Source of the DNA: Cenococcum geophilum 1.58
Taxonomy: Eukaryota > Ascomycota > Dothideomycetes > Gloniales > Gloniaceae
Direction: 5' to 3'
Length of the DNA: 64,000 bases
Assembly (NCBI GenBank): GCA_001692895.1
Contig: KV748210.1
Span: 496,001 to 560,000 of the forward strand
In this document: positions 47,797-59,826 of the stretch, piece by piece
Numbering within the stretch: the stretch's first letter is position 1
How the letters are laid out: each line of letters starts with the position of its first letter
The notes under the pieces: model-generated
The model's input: only the letters and a program-made list of their open reading frames with translations
Told to the model about the DNA's origin: nothing
Database searches by the model: none
Position numbers and translations under genes: made by a program

Positions 47797-47963
47797 TATA
47801 AAGGCTTAGTCAAAAGAATAGAATCTATTAGTAGCTAGTAAACGAGAATTCCAAGACAAGGACTAGAAGAAAGTCGAGGAAAGGACACGTCTATATACAT
47901 GGCGCTAAGGGTCGGCTAAGCTTGGCCGAGCCCCTAACTAGGGTCTGTAATAGTGCCGTAATA
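47797..47963 (+). repeat. Probable third solo LTR, diverged relative
   Basis: Shares GGAAAGGACACGTCTATATA, GAGCCCCTAACTAG and a GTGCCGTAA end with the two solo LTRs to its left. The likely duplication is TTAGT against TTAAT, one transition apart. The right copy overlaps the target duplication of Gypsy B, which landed four bases further on. Confidence 0.55.
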
Positions 47964-47967
47964 TTAA

Positions 47968-48388
47968 TATAACGAAGCCTTATAGTAGGAACTACGGTAG
48001 ACTTATTAATAGGCTAAGTTTATAGGTAAATAAGAAGTTGATAATGTAAATATAACTAGTAGAGTAGTTGCTTAATAGATTAACTTTAATTATATTTTAA
48101 GATTTACTATAAAGAAGAGGACTATCTAGGTAGGGACTATAGTCCTTTAAATATATAATACTGCGCCTAAGAAATATACTAGGTATATTAGTATATTAAT
48201 ATATTAATACATTACGTTTCTATATTTCTATATTTTTATATTTTAAACTTATAATATAACTAGCTATATAACTTAGTTACCCCTTATTTTATAGCTTAAT
48301 TAGTTTTAGTACCTCCTATACTATTTTAACTAACTTATTTATATCTTTTTTTAGTAGTTATACTACTGCTAATATAAGGTCCATAACA
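47968..48388 (-). repeat. 3' LTR of Gypsy B
   Basis: 421 bp; start and end align to the 424-bp LTRs of Gypsy A, but the middle is clearly diverged, so B is a sister subfamily or an older copy. Confidence 0.85.
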
Positions 48389-48482
48389 CTATCCCCCTCC
48401 TTTTTATCTTTATCCTTAAAAATATCTCTTATTTTTAAGTTATCTATTAAAGGTATAGTATTCCCGTTTTTAATTTAATAAC

Positions 48483-48753
48483 TATTTATACTAACTTAAT
48501 AGTATAATTGAGTCGTATCTAGGGGCACGAAATACGTATAGTATCGTATGCTTATTTGGATGGTGGTGACTGTCAATTGTATAAAGTAGACTACGTAGTC
48601 TATATACTGATGCGCCTCCCCCCTAATTAGTTAGTGCTTTAGAAGTGCACCAGACGCGTAAGCGGGTAGTTGGTGCACTAAACGCATAAACGCGTACTTG
48701 GCGTACTGAACGCGTAAGCACGCGGTTGGTACGACAGGTGCTATAATTATACA
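48483..48753 (-). repeat. 3' LTR of Copia X'
   Basis: 271 bp, aligned to the LTRs of X and to 54511-54781; outer flank ATAAC. Confidence 0.92.
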
Positions 48754-51700
48754 CTAGCGGTACTTGGAAAATGAAACTACTTATATATAGCCTCCGTAAT
48801 TGTCTTAATAGAACCATAAAACACATAAGAAAATATATAGGAAATCCCTCCTAAGGTGCCTTCTAGGTTACCTTCTAAATGGTGCTCTAAGCTGGCCGTA
48901 AGTCCTGCTTACGGTCCGTAAAATAAACTATATGGCCTTTTAACGGGCCGTAAATGCACCATACGGCCTTCTAACGGGCCGTAACTGAACCGTAAATACT
49001 TCGTTAGTCTCGCTCTGACCATTTTATAACCTTTAGGTTGAGCTTATTTGTATTAATTAGGGTTTTAAGAGCTTAATACGGCTTTGCCTTAGTTATAGCG
49101 TCTACTAGGTTGTCTCCGCTGCTAATCTATTTGACCTCCGTAATCTCACGTCGTTTATAGGCCTAATATAGGCATATTAGGTCGACTATAAGCCTCTTCT
49201 CTTATGTCGTACCTAGTTTAACTAGGCAGTTGTAAAGGGACTTTAAATTAGTGCATAAAACTAGGGGTAACTGCTCTAGTTATAGAATCTTCTAGACCGT
49301 TAATTTAATTGCGGCTGCTATATTAAATTTATAAGCTAGTGTATATAGTTTAGAAGCTAGTATACTACGGGTTACTTATTTACACTTAATCAAAGACCAG
49401 TATAATATATTTGCGTCTTAATTGCGGTCCGTAAGTATAATTACAAAGCCGATTTGTAATAATAGGTCTTTGTTATTAGTAAAAGATGCGTCTGTAAATA
49501 CTAGTAGGCTAAGGGAATTTAGGTCTAGTAGTATAAAAGTAAGTCCCCTTGCTGCATTGTTGATTTGCCACTAGATGCGCTTATTAAGCTGCTTAATATT
49601 TTCTTTTTATAGATTTACTGCCTGGGCCGCAAAGGACAGATTGTAGGTAGATTTAGGTTAATAGACTGTGGTAATATAGGCGCCTCTTACACGCTGTGCA
49701 GCGTATTAGTCCTTCATATTTACGGTCTTGTGGGTCTCTCCGCGAGAACTGGTAAGGTCCGTAGGTTTTGCTATAATAGGCTTTAGGTTTTAAGCTTGGC
49801 GTTCCTAAGTTAGCTTAATTAGGTTGCCCTTTTATATAATTAAGCCTCTATTAAACTTAATTAGAGTTTACTTAGTTAACTGCTCTTACGGTTTTACTAA
49901 GAACTTTGCCTTTTATAGTTTAGTTTTTTTAGCGTCCGCAAAGGTTTAGTCTGCTAGGAAGAGGGTATTATTGGTTTAGAGTCTAATAATGCTAAGGCCG
50001 TTTAATGGGGTGTATAAGAGGTAGGGGTCGTAGGTTAACTGTTCCATTTTGAGTTTACTAATGTAATACTAGTAGTACGTTTTAAACTAATAGTTTCTGG
50101 CTTCTAGTACTTCGTAAAGAGGTTTTATAACCTATAAAATTATTCCTGGTTGTAGGTTAAGCTCGCGGGGTAGTTATATAAAGATGTCCCTACTTAGGTA
50201 GGTATTGGACTGCACGTAGGCTTATGAGATATCCCGTAAGTAAAGGGCTATGGGTTTAATTTGCTGTAATCTAGGCGTAAGTGCAAGTATAATCCGTTAG
50301 CTAACTCGTTAAATTGTAGGCGATTGCGTAAGGACTAAACCCTTTCCCTAGTCGTTGTAAGCTTGTATAATAAGCCTTAATTTCTTAAAGGCTTTATTAG
50401 TGCTAGGGTGCTTAATTTTATTAACAAAGCGTGAGTTAAATATACGGACGCCTTGCGGAACGTCTTTCTCCATTATAACCGCAAAGACGCCCTTTTTAAG
50501 TAGTCTGTTAATCTCTTTGCGTTATAAGTCCGTAAAAGGGGTTTCCTATATTAGAACTAATATATCCGTAGGCGGAGATTGCCTTGCGGATATACCTACG
50601 GAGGTTAGGTGATTTTCCGTTATAGGGTTCTTACGGGGGCGTCCTCGGCCACGCTTTACGGTAGGTTTAGTAGGTTTAGTGGGTTTTTAGGGGACCTCTA
50701 GGGTAGGTAAGGGTGCTTCTAGTTTGTTTAATTTGGCGGGTGTTTCTGGTTTACCTAATTTAGTAGGTGCTTTTGGTTTGTCTAGCTTAACGTTATAGGT
50801 GTTTTTAGACTGAAAATAGGGTTTTACGGACGTGCTTCTAAAGCTTATTAGTCCGCTAGGGAGCTATATACAGCAGGTCTTGTCTTCTACGGCTAGTAGA
50901 CGGTAAGGTCTAGTCTAATTACCGCTTTTACGCCACATAAGGACTTTAGAATTAAGCGGGAGGTTATATACTAAGGTCGTATTAGGTCCGTTACGGTAGT
51001 GTAGAGCGTTATTAATAGTTTGTTTAGCCCGTAATTTGACTATTTCGGCTATTACCTTCCGTATTATAGCTGCTTGTTCCGTAATAGACAAGGTAAGAGG
51101 GCCTAGGTTACTTATTCTTAGGTAAGCTCCGTAAACTAAGAGGGTGGGTACTAGCCCGTTAGGGCCAGCAGTATCGTTAATGGCTTTTACGGCTATCTGT
51201 AAAGCTAGTTCCTTTTAAATATCCTTATACTCGTCCGTAATAATCTAGTAAGCTCTCCGTAGAGCTAGGTAAGCTCGCTTAATAAGCCTAATAAACTAGT
51301 ACGCCTTAACTAGAACGGCTTTTGTTAAAATAGCTATAGCTATAGCGTACTGTTGGAATTCCTTGCTGATAAAGTTCCTACTAGCGTTATAGGTAATGTA
51401 CTTAGGGGGTCTAACGTATATGTTAATCTAGCAGGTCCGTAAAATGTCCTAAGTATATTTTATGGATATATTTTATAACTAACGGGCGGCTTAATAGTGG
51501 GTTACCTCGTTAATTATATATAATACTGGGCTGCCGTTAATATATATAATATCTACGTACACTAAGTGGTTGAAATTAAGGTCTTTATAAAGAGTAAACT
51601 TAAATTGGCCTAGGGAACGTCCGTATTTCTAGTAAAAGGAGCAGTATTTAGTTAGGTGGTTAATTGCCTTTCTATTAACATTGTTATGTCCAAAACGTTT

Positions 51701-53367
51701 AAGGACTCTATACAGCTTTTCGGCTAATAGGTGGCCGAAACAGCGGTACAGGCAGTGGATTTCCGTACTAGTGAGGTAGTACGGGTTATAGTTAAAGGAT
51801 TCCTAAATATAGGTCCGTAAAGTCTCTCNCTATATAAGGAACGGGTGTCCAAATCGTCGTGTAATTGGTAGGGTAATATTCTTACTTCTTAGGGCAGTTG
51901 CGGGGCCAATTAGGGTATCCGTAACATTATTATAGTAAACCTATAGTCTATTTATGTCCGTAAGGTAGAGTAGGAAAGGGGTGTCCGCTTTTACTATATG
52001 GAAGTTAACTAGGCTAATTGGAGTCTTAACTTTAACTGATCTAATTAATGCGGTTAAGCTAATGCCAAATTGGACGTTTATGGCCCCAGTTTGCATAGTA
52101 TTAATGTCCGTATTATTATTTATGGTGGCCTTATATACAAGGTATTATCCGTAACCTATAGTAGACTTCTTAGAGGCACTTATATCAATCATAACGCTAT
52201 AAAATTCTTTAGGGGTGTAGTGTTTAGTAGTAATATATGTAAATGGGTCCTATTTGCAGTCTATAATATCTATAACGGGTCCAATAGGTGTGCTTACGGG
52301 CTAGTTTTTGGGTGCAATTAAGTATATAAAGGAGCGGTCGGCTAATACGGTCGTAATATTAAAGGCTTAGCCGTCCGTAAAAGGTCTAAAAGTAGTTAGG
52401 AACGTCTCTAAGGTCTCCTATTTCTAAATATCTAAGTTAAAGTTAATTATAAGGGCTTCTATTAACTCGTTAAGAGACTCCTCCGCTTCCTCTCCTTCGT
52501 AGTTTAAGATAAACTAGTTAATCCGATTGTTAAATCTCTTCTTAGACTTGTTACGTTCTTCCTAGTTATACCTTATAGACCAATATCCTTCCTTACCGCA
52601 CATAAAGCACTTCTGGCTAGTTCGTCTATAGGGGTATACTTTTATACGGGGGTTGCTACGGGGGTTATAGGTAGGACTTAGTCAGTACGGGTGTTGCTAG
52701 CGGTAGCGGCGGTCCGTAAAGTAGACGTCTAAGTCTATTTACGGATATTAAATATCCGTAATAAAGGCTTAAGTGCTGCCTGGCGGGTTTAAGGCTTCGT
52801 ATATTATAATAGAGGACCGTAAATCGTTAATAAGGCTAGCTATAGTATCTGCGGGCTTATAACAGGCGTATTTACAGGGTTTTATTTCCTAGTAAGCCGT
52901 AATAAGTTTATTGTATAGGAAGTCGTCTGTTTAAAGCTTAATATTAAGACCATGCTGTAGGTGGCGGAGGTCTTTAATAAGGATTTGCAGGCACTCTATA
53001 GTCAATTTTTTAGTGTTCTTGTCCATTACGGTCCGTAACTTGGTCGCATTCCATTGGGTAAGGATATTACGCTTATATTCCGGTCCTTTAAAGTAGTTAT
53101 ATATGGCTTCGTATAGCTTATTAAAGGGAACGCCAAGGGGGTTACTCTTGAGGTTAGTGTAGTAGTGGTTAAGTGCTAGGCCGCGCAGTATGGTAGAGTA
53201 GGCTTAGCTGAACTCCTATTTAGAGATATTAGCCTTCTAATAAAGGTCCGTAAAGATAGTCAGTTTAAAATTAAAATTGTTATTTTCACCGCTATACTTA
53301 GATTCGTCGGTATAGAGCTTAGCCAGGTTAGCTAGCTCCTTACTATAGGTCTTTAGTTAGGTAGGTT

Positions 53368-53457
53368 ACGGATCTGTAACTTACAGATCTATGGTTTGCC
53401 AATCTATAGTTTGCGGATATATAGCTTACGGATATATAGTTTGCGGATCTATAACTT
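53368..53457 (-). repeat. Six 15-bp tandem units in the gag region of Copia X'
   Basis: Same six-unit block as at 32769-32858 in Copia X, with the same unit number. It causes an open, periodic plus-strand frame here that is not a gene. Confidence 0.75.
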
Positions 53458-54089
53458 AGATAACGGGGGTAATTTAGTCCATATTTTAGTTTATAGGGGT
53501 GTTATAGTCCGTAGCTTAAGAGTAGGGTATATTTTGGCCAATAAGGTTAAGTCTAAAGCCGCTTGGGTTTATAGGACGAATTTAGTTAAGTGGGTTAGGT
53601 ATAAGGCTAGCGATTATATTAAGTTTAGAAGAAGTAAAGAGTTCTTTAGTTTCTTAGAACTGGTCTAGGATTTTCTCTTTAGTCTATTCCGTTTGGTCCT
53701 TCTTGTATATTATATTATATAAGGACTATACAACAGTGACTTATTTATTCCTTTTAACCCATACACCTTGGTTACGTAAGAGGGTCCGTAGGTTATAGAT
53801 AGTAGTAGGGTTGTATACTTTAAAGATAGCTTCCGTAAAGTCCGCGAAGTCTTCCTAGTATTACTCCTATAGGTCAACGTTTATAAGCTTAAAATATTTA
53901 TATTTAAGAACTTTGAATTTAATGTAGTTGTTAACGTCAGGTATAGACGTAAGGTCGGCTCCCTGCCTCCACTTTTCCTGGCCTTTATTAACTTGCTTTC
54001 TTAGGTCTGCTATACTATATAGTGTAGTTTAGTACGTAGTGGGTAGAAGAGGTCTTGTAGTGTACCGTAAAGGCGGTTAGCGGGTCCGT

Positions 54090-54235
54090 AACGGTTTGTA
54101 GAAAGGTAGGGGGTTTCCGTAAGGGGTCTTGACAGGTCTATAGTAGTTTGCAAAAAGGTAGGGGGTCTCCGTAAGGGGTCTTAACAGGTCTATAGTAGTT
54201 CGCAGAAAGGTAGGGGGTTTCTAAAAGGGGTCTAA
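54090..54235. repeat. 52-bp tandem repeat in the 5' leader of Copia X'
   Basis: The word GGTAGGGGGT recurs at 54105, 54157 and 54209, a 52-bp period with nearly three copies. Copia X has a single copy of this unit at about 33540-33600, so the repeat grew or shrank between copies. Confidence 0.75.
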
Positions 54236-54510
54236 AAAGAGGTCGGGGGTATTAAGGGAGGGTGTAGTAGGAATAGGGGGTTTGAGGTTTAAGGATAGGG
54301 GGTTCTGTATAGGTCTGTATTCGCGTCTATAAACTTTTAGTAAACCGTACTAAGACTTAAATAAGTATATAGAGTTAGAGATAAGTCTGTAATCCCTGAC
54401 TTCTAACCTTTTAGTAGGTTGTACTAGGAGTCTAAACGAGTGGTCACTGTCGAGTATTGCTTAGGGGGAGGTGTTGAGTAATTACTAATCTGTGCGCGCT
54501 TACTAATCAG

Positions 54511-54781
54511 TATTTGTACCAACTTAATAGTATAATTAAGTCGTATCTAGGGGCACGAAATACGTATAGTATCGTATGCTTATTTAGATAGTGGTGACTA
54601 TCGATTGTATAAAGCAGACTATGTAGTCTATATACTAATGCGCCTCCCCCCTAATTAGTTAGTGCTTTAGAAGTGCACCAGACGCGTAAGCGGGTGGTTG
54701 GTGCACCAAACGCGTAAACGCGTACTCGGCGTACTGAACGCGTAAGCACGCGGTTAGTACGACAGGTGCTATAATTATACA
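54511..54781 (-). repeat. 5' LTR of Copia X'
   Basis: 271 bp; ends TTATACA and is followed by ATAAC. Confidence 0.92.
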
Positions 54782-57606
54782 ATAACCTTTATTATTTTTA
54801 ATACCTTTTATTAAATCTTCTACGTCTAATTATTGTAATTAGCTAGTAATATTAATTTTTTTACTTAGTAAAGTTATACCGTCCTATTTTTATTATATAA
54901 AGAAGAAGTTAGTATATATTACGATTATAGCTCCGTCTAGTTACTAACCTTCTTCTTATATTAAGTATATGCAAGTAAATATATAATTGTCCTATAATAT
55001 TTAATCCGTCTTTAACACTAAGTATATACATTTTATTAATCTTTATATTTATTTAGTTTCTTATTTAATCCACTATAGGGTCTTATATATTAGTAGAAGC
55101 TAAAAGGTTAAAGGGTAAGCTAGCTAAGGCCCTAGTTAAGGTTTAACGCCGTTTTAATAAAGCGTCCTAGGCTCTAAAGGCTTAACTAAATATTTATACT
55201 TAATTAAGCTGTCTTATAAAGGTTTATAAAAGGATATACTTAAAAAAGGTACGTCTTATGGAGTAAGGTCTTTTTAAACTTAAGGTTAAGGAAACTAAAA
55301 AGAATTTTAACTATAAAGAGGTAGAAATAGTTTATACGCTAGTAGTAGATCCCTTAGATAATCCAGCTTATCTATTACCTTTAACTTTTTCTTAATATTA
55401 CCTAACCTATTCTCTTTTAATACTCCTATACCTTTTCTATAGCGTTTTTTAAGTTTCTTAATAGCTCCTAAGTAGTCTTATTATAGCCTATCCACTTTAT
55501 TTTATGCCATATTTTATTATTAATATCTTTATAACTTATAACTTTTAAACCCTACTATTTATCTTCTTTTTGCCCTTTATATATATCTACCTTATAAACT
55601 AGTAGCTCTACGTCTCTATATACTAGCTTTAGTATTATAATATACTATATAAGATAGATCTTTATCTTTATTAGTAAGTTAAGCCTATATATAACTTTTA
55701 AAAATTTAGCTATAATTTTAAATAGTCTTAGTCTAATATAGTCTAACTTTTTACTTAGTTATTAACTTACAAAATTTTTATGTAATAGCTATACTTTATC
55801 CCCCTCCTTTAGATCTAATCCCGTAAATCTCTTAGTATTATAATACTTTTTTATTTTTTTATATATATTTTTTGCTATAAAATAGAGGTCCTTATAAAGA
55901 TTAATTAAAGCCTTTATTTTTTTCTTTACTTATAATAATAATAATAATAATAATATTTTAGGTTTATACCTATAATTTACCTAAAATAGTAATATCTCTA
56001 TGCCTTCTTATAGTGTTATATTATATATAAATTATATAATTAGTAATAATAATACCTAATTATTCTATATATAATTAATATAATGCCTTAAATACTACTC
56101 TAGTATCTAATTTAATCTATTTTATTTATCTATTTATCTATAGATAATATATAGTAAAAGTTACTACTCTAACTTTTCATTCCGCTAAGAATACTTCCTA
56201 AAATACTACTATAAATCTTAGATCTCTATCTAATATAATTTTACTTAATGCCCTATATCTTATAAATACTTCTTTAATATAGATTTTAGTAATATCTTCT
56301 ATTAAGATTTCTTCTATATATGCTATAAAGTAGCCCTATTTAGTTAATTTACCTACTATTATTAGGATTACGTTATACTCCTATTTAATAATAAAATCTT
56401 TTAACTTTAGTAACTTTATAATAAAGTCCTATAATATAACTTCTTATAGTCTTTCTAGTATCTTAATAGGCTATAGCTTTCCGTACGGCTTATACCTTAT
56501 TAGCTTATTTTTTTTTTAGTAATCTAGATACTCCTTTATAACTTTTCTTATTAAGCCTTAAATTTTATAAATAATATATTCCTCCTAAAGCCTTAATACT
56601 AAGCCTATAGCTCCATTATATTCTTATATTATTCCCCTATAGAAATCTTTAGTAAAATCTTTTATTAATCCCCTTAAGATATATTAATTTATTTTTTACT
56701 TATACTAATCCGTTTTTAGGTCTTTAGATTATATCTTTTAAATTCTTTTTATCTAATTACTTTCTAGTAACTTATATTCTTAAGTTACTATAATCTTAAA
56801 ATAATTATACTTAATTAATTTATTACTATCCCTATATAATATTACTCCTAATAGTTTCTTATTATTTCATAGTTTAGCTTTTTTACTTGGTACGTTAGCT
56901 TTTATATTCTTAATGCTCTTAATATACTAAATCTTAAAATAGTATTCTATAAGTATCTCTACCTATTTAACCTATTTTTAATTAAGTTCTTTTATTATTA
57001 GGAACCCTATTAGGATTTTATGATCTATCCTAACTATAAATAGTTTTTTATACCTTATAAGAATGCTTTTTATTTCTTAAGTATTATAACTATATTTAAT
57101 AACTCCTTATTATAGATGTCATAGTTTAACTCTAGTAGTATTATCATTTAACTATAGTATGCTAGTAAATACTATATATTCTTATACCTCTATAGTAAGT
57201 ATACTCCTAGTATAAAGTTTAATACATTTAATTTTATAACCATCTTTAGTTCTAGTTAATAGATTTTAAGGATTAGTTCCTAGGTAAATAACTTCTTTTA
57301 TTTATTTCCCTAAACCTATAGTTTCTCTTTCTTTATAAGCCTAGTAAAGGGTTTAATATTTTTTAACTATTATATTATAAACCTTCTATAGTAGTTATAA
57401 AACCCTAAAAATAACCTTAACTATATTATATTTTTCTGTTCTTACTAACTTACTATAGCTTTAATCTTTTTTAAGTCTATATTAATATAACCTAGTTTAA
57501 TAATAAATTTAATAAAATTAGTCTTTTTAGTAAGAATTTATATTTCTTAATTGCTACTAGCATTTACTTTTTTAGTCTTTTTAAGACCTATTTAATATAT
57601 TCTTAG

Positions 57607-57874
57607 TGTTCGTACTAACTTAATAGCACGAGTGAGTTGTATCCACGGGCACGAAATACATATAGTATCGTATACTTGTTTAGATGGTAACTGTTAATTA
57701 TATAAAGCAGACTACGTGGTCGATATACTAATGCACCTCCCCCCTAATTAGTTAGTGCTTTATAAGTGCACCAGACGCGTAAGTAAGTGGTTGGTGCACT
57801 AAACGCGTAAACGCGTACCTGGTATACCGAACGCGTAAGCACGCGTTTAGTACAACAGGTGCTGTAATTATATA
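57607..57874 (-). repeat. 3' LTR of Copia X''
   Basis: 268 bp; starts TGTTCGTACTAACTT. ACGCGT boxes are again present. Confidence 0.9.
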
Positions 57875-58070
57875 CTGGCAGTACTTAAAAAATGAAACCA
57901 CCTGTGTATAGCCTCCGTAATTGCTTTAATAAAACCATAGAATATAAAGGAAAATACATAGGAAATCTCCCCTAAGGTGCCGTCTAGGCTGCCTTCCAAA
58001 CGGTACCCCAAGCTGGCCGTAAGTCCTACTTACGGTCCGTAAAATAAACCGTATAGCCTTTTGACGGGTA

Positions 58071-58268
58071 GTAGACGAGCTATAAGTCAGATTTTAAGGG
58101 CCGCTAAGGCGCTAGTGCTAAGCGAGCCAATGGCGATTTTCTATGCCCGGCATGGAAAATTATAATTGGTTAATTCGACCACTATGGCAGAATATGGCAG
58201 AATTTGGCAGGTTACGTAAGTCCACCAAGTTCTATCACAGCTTTCCACCGTTTTTTTTTCCACCTAAC
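58071..58268 (-). repeat. LTR fragment inserted in Copia X''
   Basis: About 170-200 bp missing from Copia X and X' at the same place. On the minus strand it starts TGTGATAGAACTTGG (58239). It carries CTGCCAAATTCTGCC, a 25-bp near-palindrome at 58136-58160, and a GCGCCTTAGCGGCC stretch. The first and last of these words also occur in the Gypsy C LTR; the palindrome also occurs at 19055-19079. A poly-T tract follows at 58251-58259. No clean target duplication was found, so it is probably a truncated LTR. Confidence 0.6.
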
Positions 58269-59615
58269 AGCTTACGGTCCGTAGAATAGGCCGTATAATA
58301 AGCCGTACGGCCTTCTAACGGGCCGTAGGCGTACCGTAGGTACTCCGTTAGTCCCGTTCTACCTATTCTATAACTTTTAGGTTAAGCTTATTCGTGTTAA
58401 TTAGGGTTTTGAGGGCTTAATACGGCTTTGCCTTAGTTATAGCGTCCGCTAGGTTATCTCCGCTACTAAACCATTTGACCTCTATAATCTTACGTCGTTT
58501 ATAGGCCTAATATAAGTATATTAGGTCGACCATAAGCCTCTTCTTTTATGTCGTACCTAGTTTAACTAGGCAGTTGTAAAGGGACTTTAAATCGGTGCAT
58601 AAAACTAGGGGTAACTACTCCAGTTATAGAATCTTCTAGACCGTTAATTTAATTACGGCTGCTATATTAAATCCATAAGCTAGTGCATATAGTTTAGAAG
58701 CTAGTATACTACGGGTTACTTATTTATACTTAATTGAAGACTAATATAGTATATTTGCGTCCTAATTGTGGTCCGTAAGTATAATTATAAAGCCAATTTA
58801 TAATAATAGGTCTTTATTATTAGTAAAGGAGGTGTCTATAAATGCTAGTAAGCTAAGGGAACTTAGGTCTAGTGGTACAAAAGTAAGTCCCCTTACTATA
58901 TTGTTAATTTGCCACTAAATGCGCTTATTAAGCTACTCAATATTTTCTTTTTATAAATCTACTGCCTAGGCCGTAAAGAATAAGTCGTAAGTAGATTTAG
59001 GTTAGCAGACTATAGCAATATAGGCGCCTCTTGCACGCTATGCAGCGTATTAGTCCTTTGTATTTATAGTCTTATAAGTCTCTCTGCGAAAACTAGTAAG
59101 GTCTATAGGCTTTACTATAATAAGCTTTAGGTTTTAAGCTTAGCGTTTCTGGGTTAGCTAGATTAAGTTACCCTTTTATATAATTAAGCCTCCGTTAAAC
59201 TTAATTAGAGTCTACTTAGTTAATTACTCTTATAGCTTTGCCAGAAACTTAGCTTCTTATAGTTTAGTCTCTTTAGTATCCGTAAATATCCGGTCTGCTA
59301 AGAAGAGGATATTGTCTATTTAGAGTTTAATAATATTAAGGCCGTTTAATGGGCTATATAGGAGGTAGAGGTCGTAGGTTAACTGTTCTATTTTGAGTTT
59401 ACTAATGTAGTATTAGTGGTATATCTTAAACCAATGGTTTCTAGCTTTTAGTACTCCGTAAAGAGGTTTTATAACCCATAAAATTGTTCCTGGTTATAGG
59501 TTAAGCTCATAGGGTAGTTATATAAAGATATCCCTACTTAGGTAAGTATTAGACTATATATAGGCTTGTAAGATATCCCGTAAGTAAAGGGCTATAAATT
59601 TAGTTTGCTGTAGTC

Positions 59616-59826
59616 TGTAACAGCGCTATCGCACATTACCTGCCAAATTCTACCATATTCTGCCAACCTATAATTGGCCCGCCTAAAGCTAGCGCCTTAG
59701 CGGCTCACCCTATATATTTGTTTACATTGGTTCTAGCAACCCCTTTTCCTTCTCTTTAGCTTAGTATCTTTATAATACAGTATTCATTCAAGCTTCGGTT
59801 CAGAGGCATTTATTTAAGCTATAACA
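59616..59826 (+). repeat. 5' LTR of Gypsy C
   Basis: 211 bp from TGTAACAGCGC to GCTATAACA. It shares CTGCCAAATTCT-CCATATT and AGCGCCTTAGCGGC with the fragment at 58071-58239. The 3' partner is outside the window, so the length rests on the terminal dinucleotides and the break in Copia X''. Confidence 0.8.

Larger units (their letters stand above)
48483..54781 (-). mobile_element. Ty1/Copia LTR retrotransposon X', fossil, inserted in Gypsy B
   Basis: Two 271-bp LTRs at 48483-48753 and 54511-54781 with a perfect duplication ATAAC (48478-48482 and 54782-54786). Colinear with Copia X over the whole length: RNase H end near 49.1 kb, reverse transcriptase about 49.5-50.6 kb, integrase about 51.0-52.3 kb, gag knuckle near 52.59 kb. 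It keeps fewer TpA changes than X in many places but is still broken at many points. One ambiguous base at 51829. Confidence 0.92.
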
